From Curvibacter sp. GWA2_63_95 (GTDB taxonomy: Bacteria > Pseudomonadota > Gammaproteobacteria > Burkholderiales > Burkholderiaceae_C), in the NCBI GenBank assembly GCA_001795455.1, contig MGPB01000021.1, positions 62,001-126,000 on the forward strand: a DNA stretch of 64,000 nucleotides. Direction: 5' to 3'. Each line of letters starts with the position of its first letter. Within the stretch, counting starts at the first letter, position 1. This document shows positions 63,447 through 64,000 of this stretch, piece after piece. The notes under the pieces were generated by a model. That model had not been told where the DNA came from. It saw only the letters and a list, made by a program, of their open reading frames with translations, and did no database searches. The translations under genes and the position numbers were made by a program.

Positions 63447-64000
63447 TCAGTCGGTGGAGCCGTCAAAGAAGCCAGGGTTTTGTAGCGCCGAGAAGCCGCG
63501 CCGCCAGTTCTCTACCGCCACCTGCACGGCACGCAGGGCCATCAGGGCAAAGCCGGCAAACGCCAACCAGTACACATGGCTCTTGTTCCAGTTGATGGTG
63601 GTCATGGGTTCGTTGTCCACCGCCAGCGCGTAGCGTGCCACCAGCCAGGCGCCATAGCTGTAGAAGGTGATGGCGGCCAGATCAACGGCCGTGGACAGCA
63701 CCCGACCGGCGGACACCGGCAGGTAGCGGTACACCAGGTTGACCTGGACGTGCCGCACCCGCCGCACGCACATGGACGCCCCAATGAACACCACCGGCAT
63801 CAGGCAGTACACGGCCAGTTCCTCGGTCCAGGCGTACGAGTCGTTCAGCACATAGCGGCTGAAAAACTGCAGGAACACCAAGCCGGCCATGGCCCAGAAG
63901 AAGCCCAGGCACACCCAGTCTTCCACGCCATAGACGGAGAGGTCCACCGTGTGCTGGTCGGCCTCTGCGAAGCTGGCGACCAGCGCTTCCGCGCTGGTCT
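63447..64000 (-). CDS. dctQ: TRAP transporter small permease (DctQ family), 5' end outside window
   Basis: At least 183 residues; the frame stays open to the window edge. Four membrane helices are visible, near WVCLGFFWAMAGLVFLQFFSRYV, EELAVYCLMPVVFIGASMCV, VLSTAVDLAAITFYSYGAWLVARYAL and WLAFAGFALMALRAVQVAVENW. The motif SYAWTEELAVY matches DctQ. A GTG at 63947 could be a start, but the sequence upstream (ALVASFAEADQHT) looks like normal coding, so the gene probably begins beyond 64000. It is the partner of dctM. Confidence 0.9.
   Translation of the reverse strand, partial: TSAEALVASFAEADQHTVDLSVYGVEDWVCLGFFWAMAGLVFLQFFSRYVLNDSYAWTEELAVYCLMPVVFIGASMCVRRVRHVQVNLVYRYLPVSAGRVLSTAVDLAAITFYSYGAWLVARYALAVDNEPMTTINWNKSHVYWLAFAGFALMALRAVQVAVENWRRGFSALQNPGFFDGSTD

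Noticed and set aside
1-64000. CRISPR array, prophage or insertion sequence
   Set aside because: No regularly spaced repeats, integrase, transposase or phage structural gene was seen. The only dispersed repeat family is the 17-nt core element.

Overview
The window is a 64 kb piece of chromosome from a betaproteobacterium, most likely Comamonadaceae of the Rhodoferax/Polaromonas/Curvibacter kind. The evidence is high GC, dense coding, the hscA-fdx end of the ISC cluster, an aceE-aceF-lpd operon whose lipoamide dehydrogenase carries its own lipoyl domain, and a minor-pilin operon lying between nrdR and ribD. There are no insertion sequences, prophage genes or CRISPR arrays. Genus is an inference from gene content, not from a database match.

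Layout. 1-1.5 kb: end of the ISC cluster (hscA, fdx), dnaQ and tRNA-Val. 1.5-5.9 kb: a PilZ protein and a hydrolase on the minus strand, then two lipoproteins and an L2HGDH-like FAD oxidoreductase on the plus strand. 5.9-9.6 kb: pyrD, rpiA, ribE and an oddly started ribD. 9.6-17.5 kb: an AT-richer minor pilin/PilY1 operon. 17.6-20.4 kb: nrdR, glyA behind a ZTP riboswitch, and a lytic transglycosylase. 20.4-21.3 kb: a gene-free stretch with a probable 6S RNA. 21.3-30.2 kb: a DUF349 protein, a GAF/HD-GYP phosphodiesterase, lpxH, two cyclophilins, an L,D-transpeptidase and a TPR protein. 30.3-35.5 kb: cysS, a DNA glycosylase, accA, tilS, tRNA-Ser and an MscS channel. 35.6-42.5 kb: a glutaredoxin-like protein, prlC, folD and a FixLJ-type two-component system divergent from aceE. 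42.6-48.9 kb: the pyruvate dehydrogenase operon. 49.1-55.0 kb: a GGDEF-EAL protein, an RsmH paralogue, an ectoine-type aspartate kinase and an unknown secreted protein. 55.1-64 kb: one long minus-strand operon for hexuronate/aldonate catabolism (TRAP permeases, UxaA, ManD, UxuB, KdgK, an LgoD-like dehydrogenase and a YceI lipoprotein).

How it works together. The last operon imports a sugar acid and converts both altronate (UxaA) and mannonate (ManD) to 2-keto-3-deoxygluconate, which KdgK phosphorylates. Three genes touch cyclic di-GMP (PilZ, HD-GYP, GGDEF-EAL), alongside a type IV pilus tip operon. One-carbon and purine stress are linked at glyA by the ZTP riboswitch, with folD elsewhere in the window.

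The most unusual signal is a dispersed palindromic element. It has an exactly 17-nt core, GCT-N11-AGC, and most copies carry a conserved flank. I count ten copies, in both orientations. Some lie between genes and touch stop codons. Four lie inside genes without breaking the frame, and three of those (in an FAD oxidoreductase, the DUF349 gene and tilS) encode a similar peptide, as Rickettsia palindromic elements do. A second signal is a diverged copy of the lpd 3' end found 2.6 kb downstream, immediately behind the GGDEF-EAL gene. It suggests that gene was inserted by recombination at the end of lpd.
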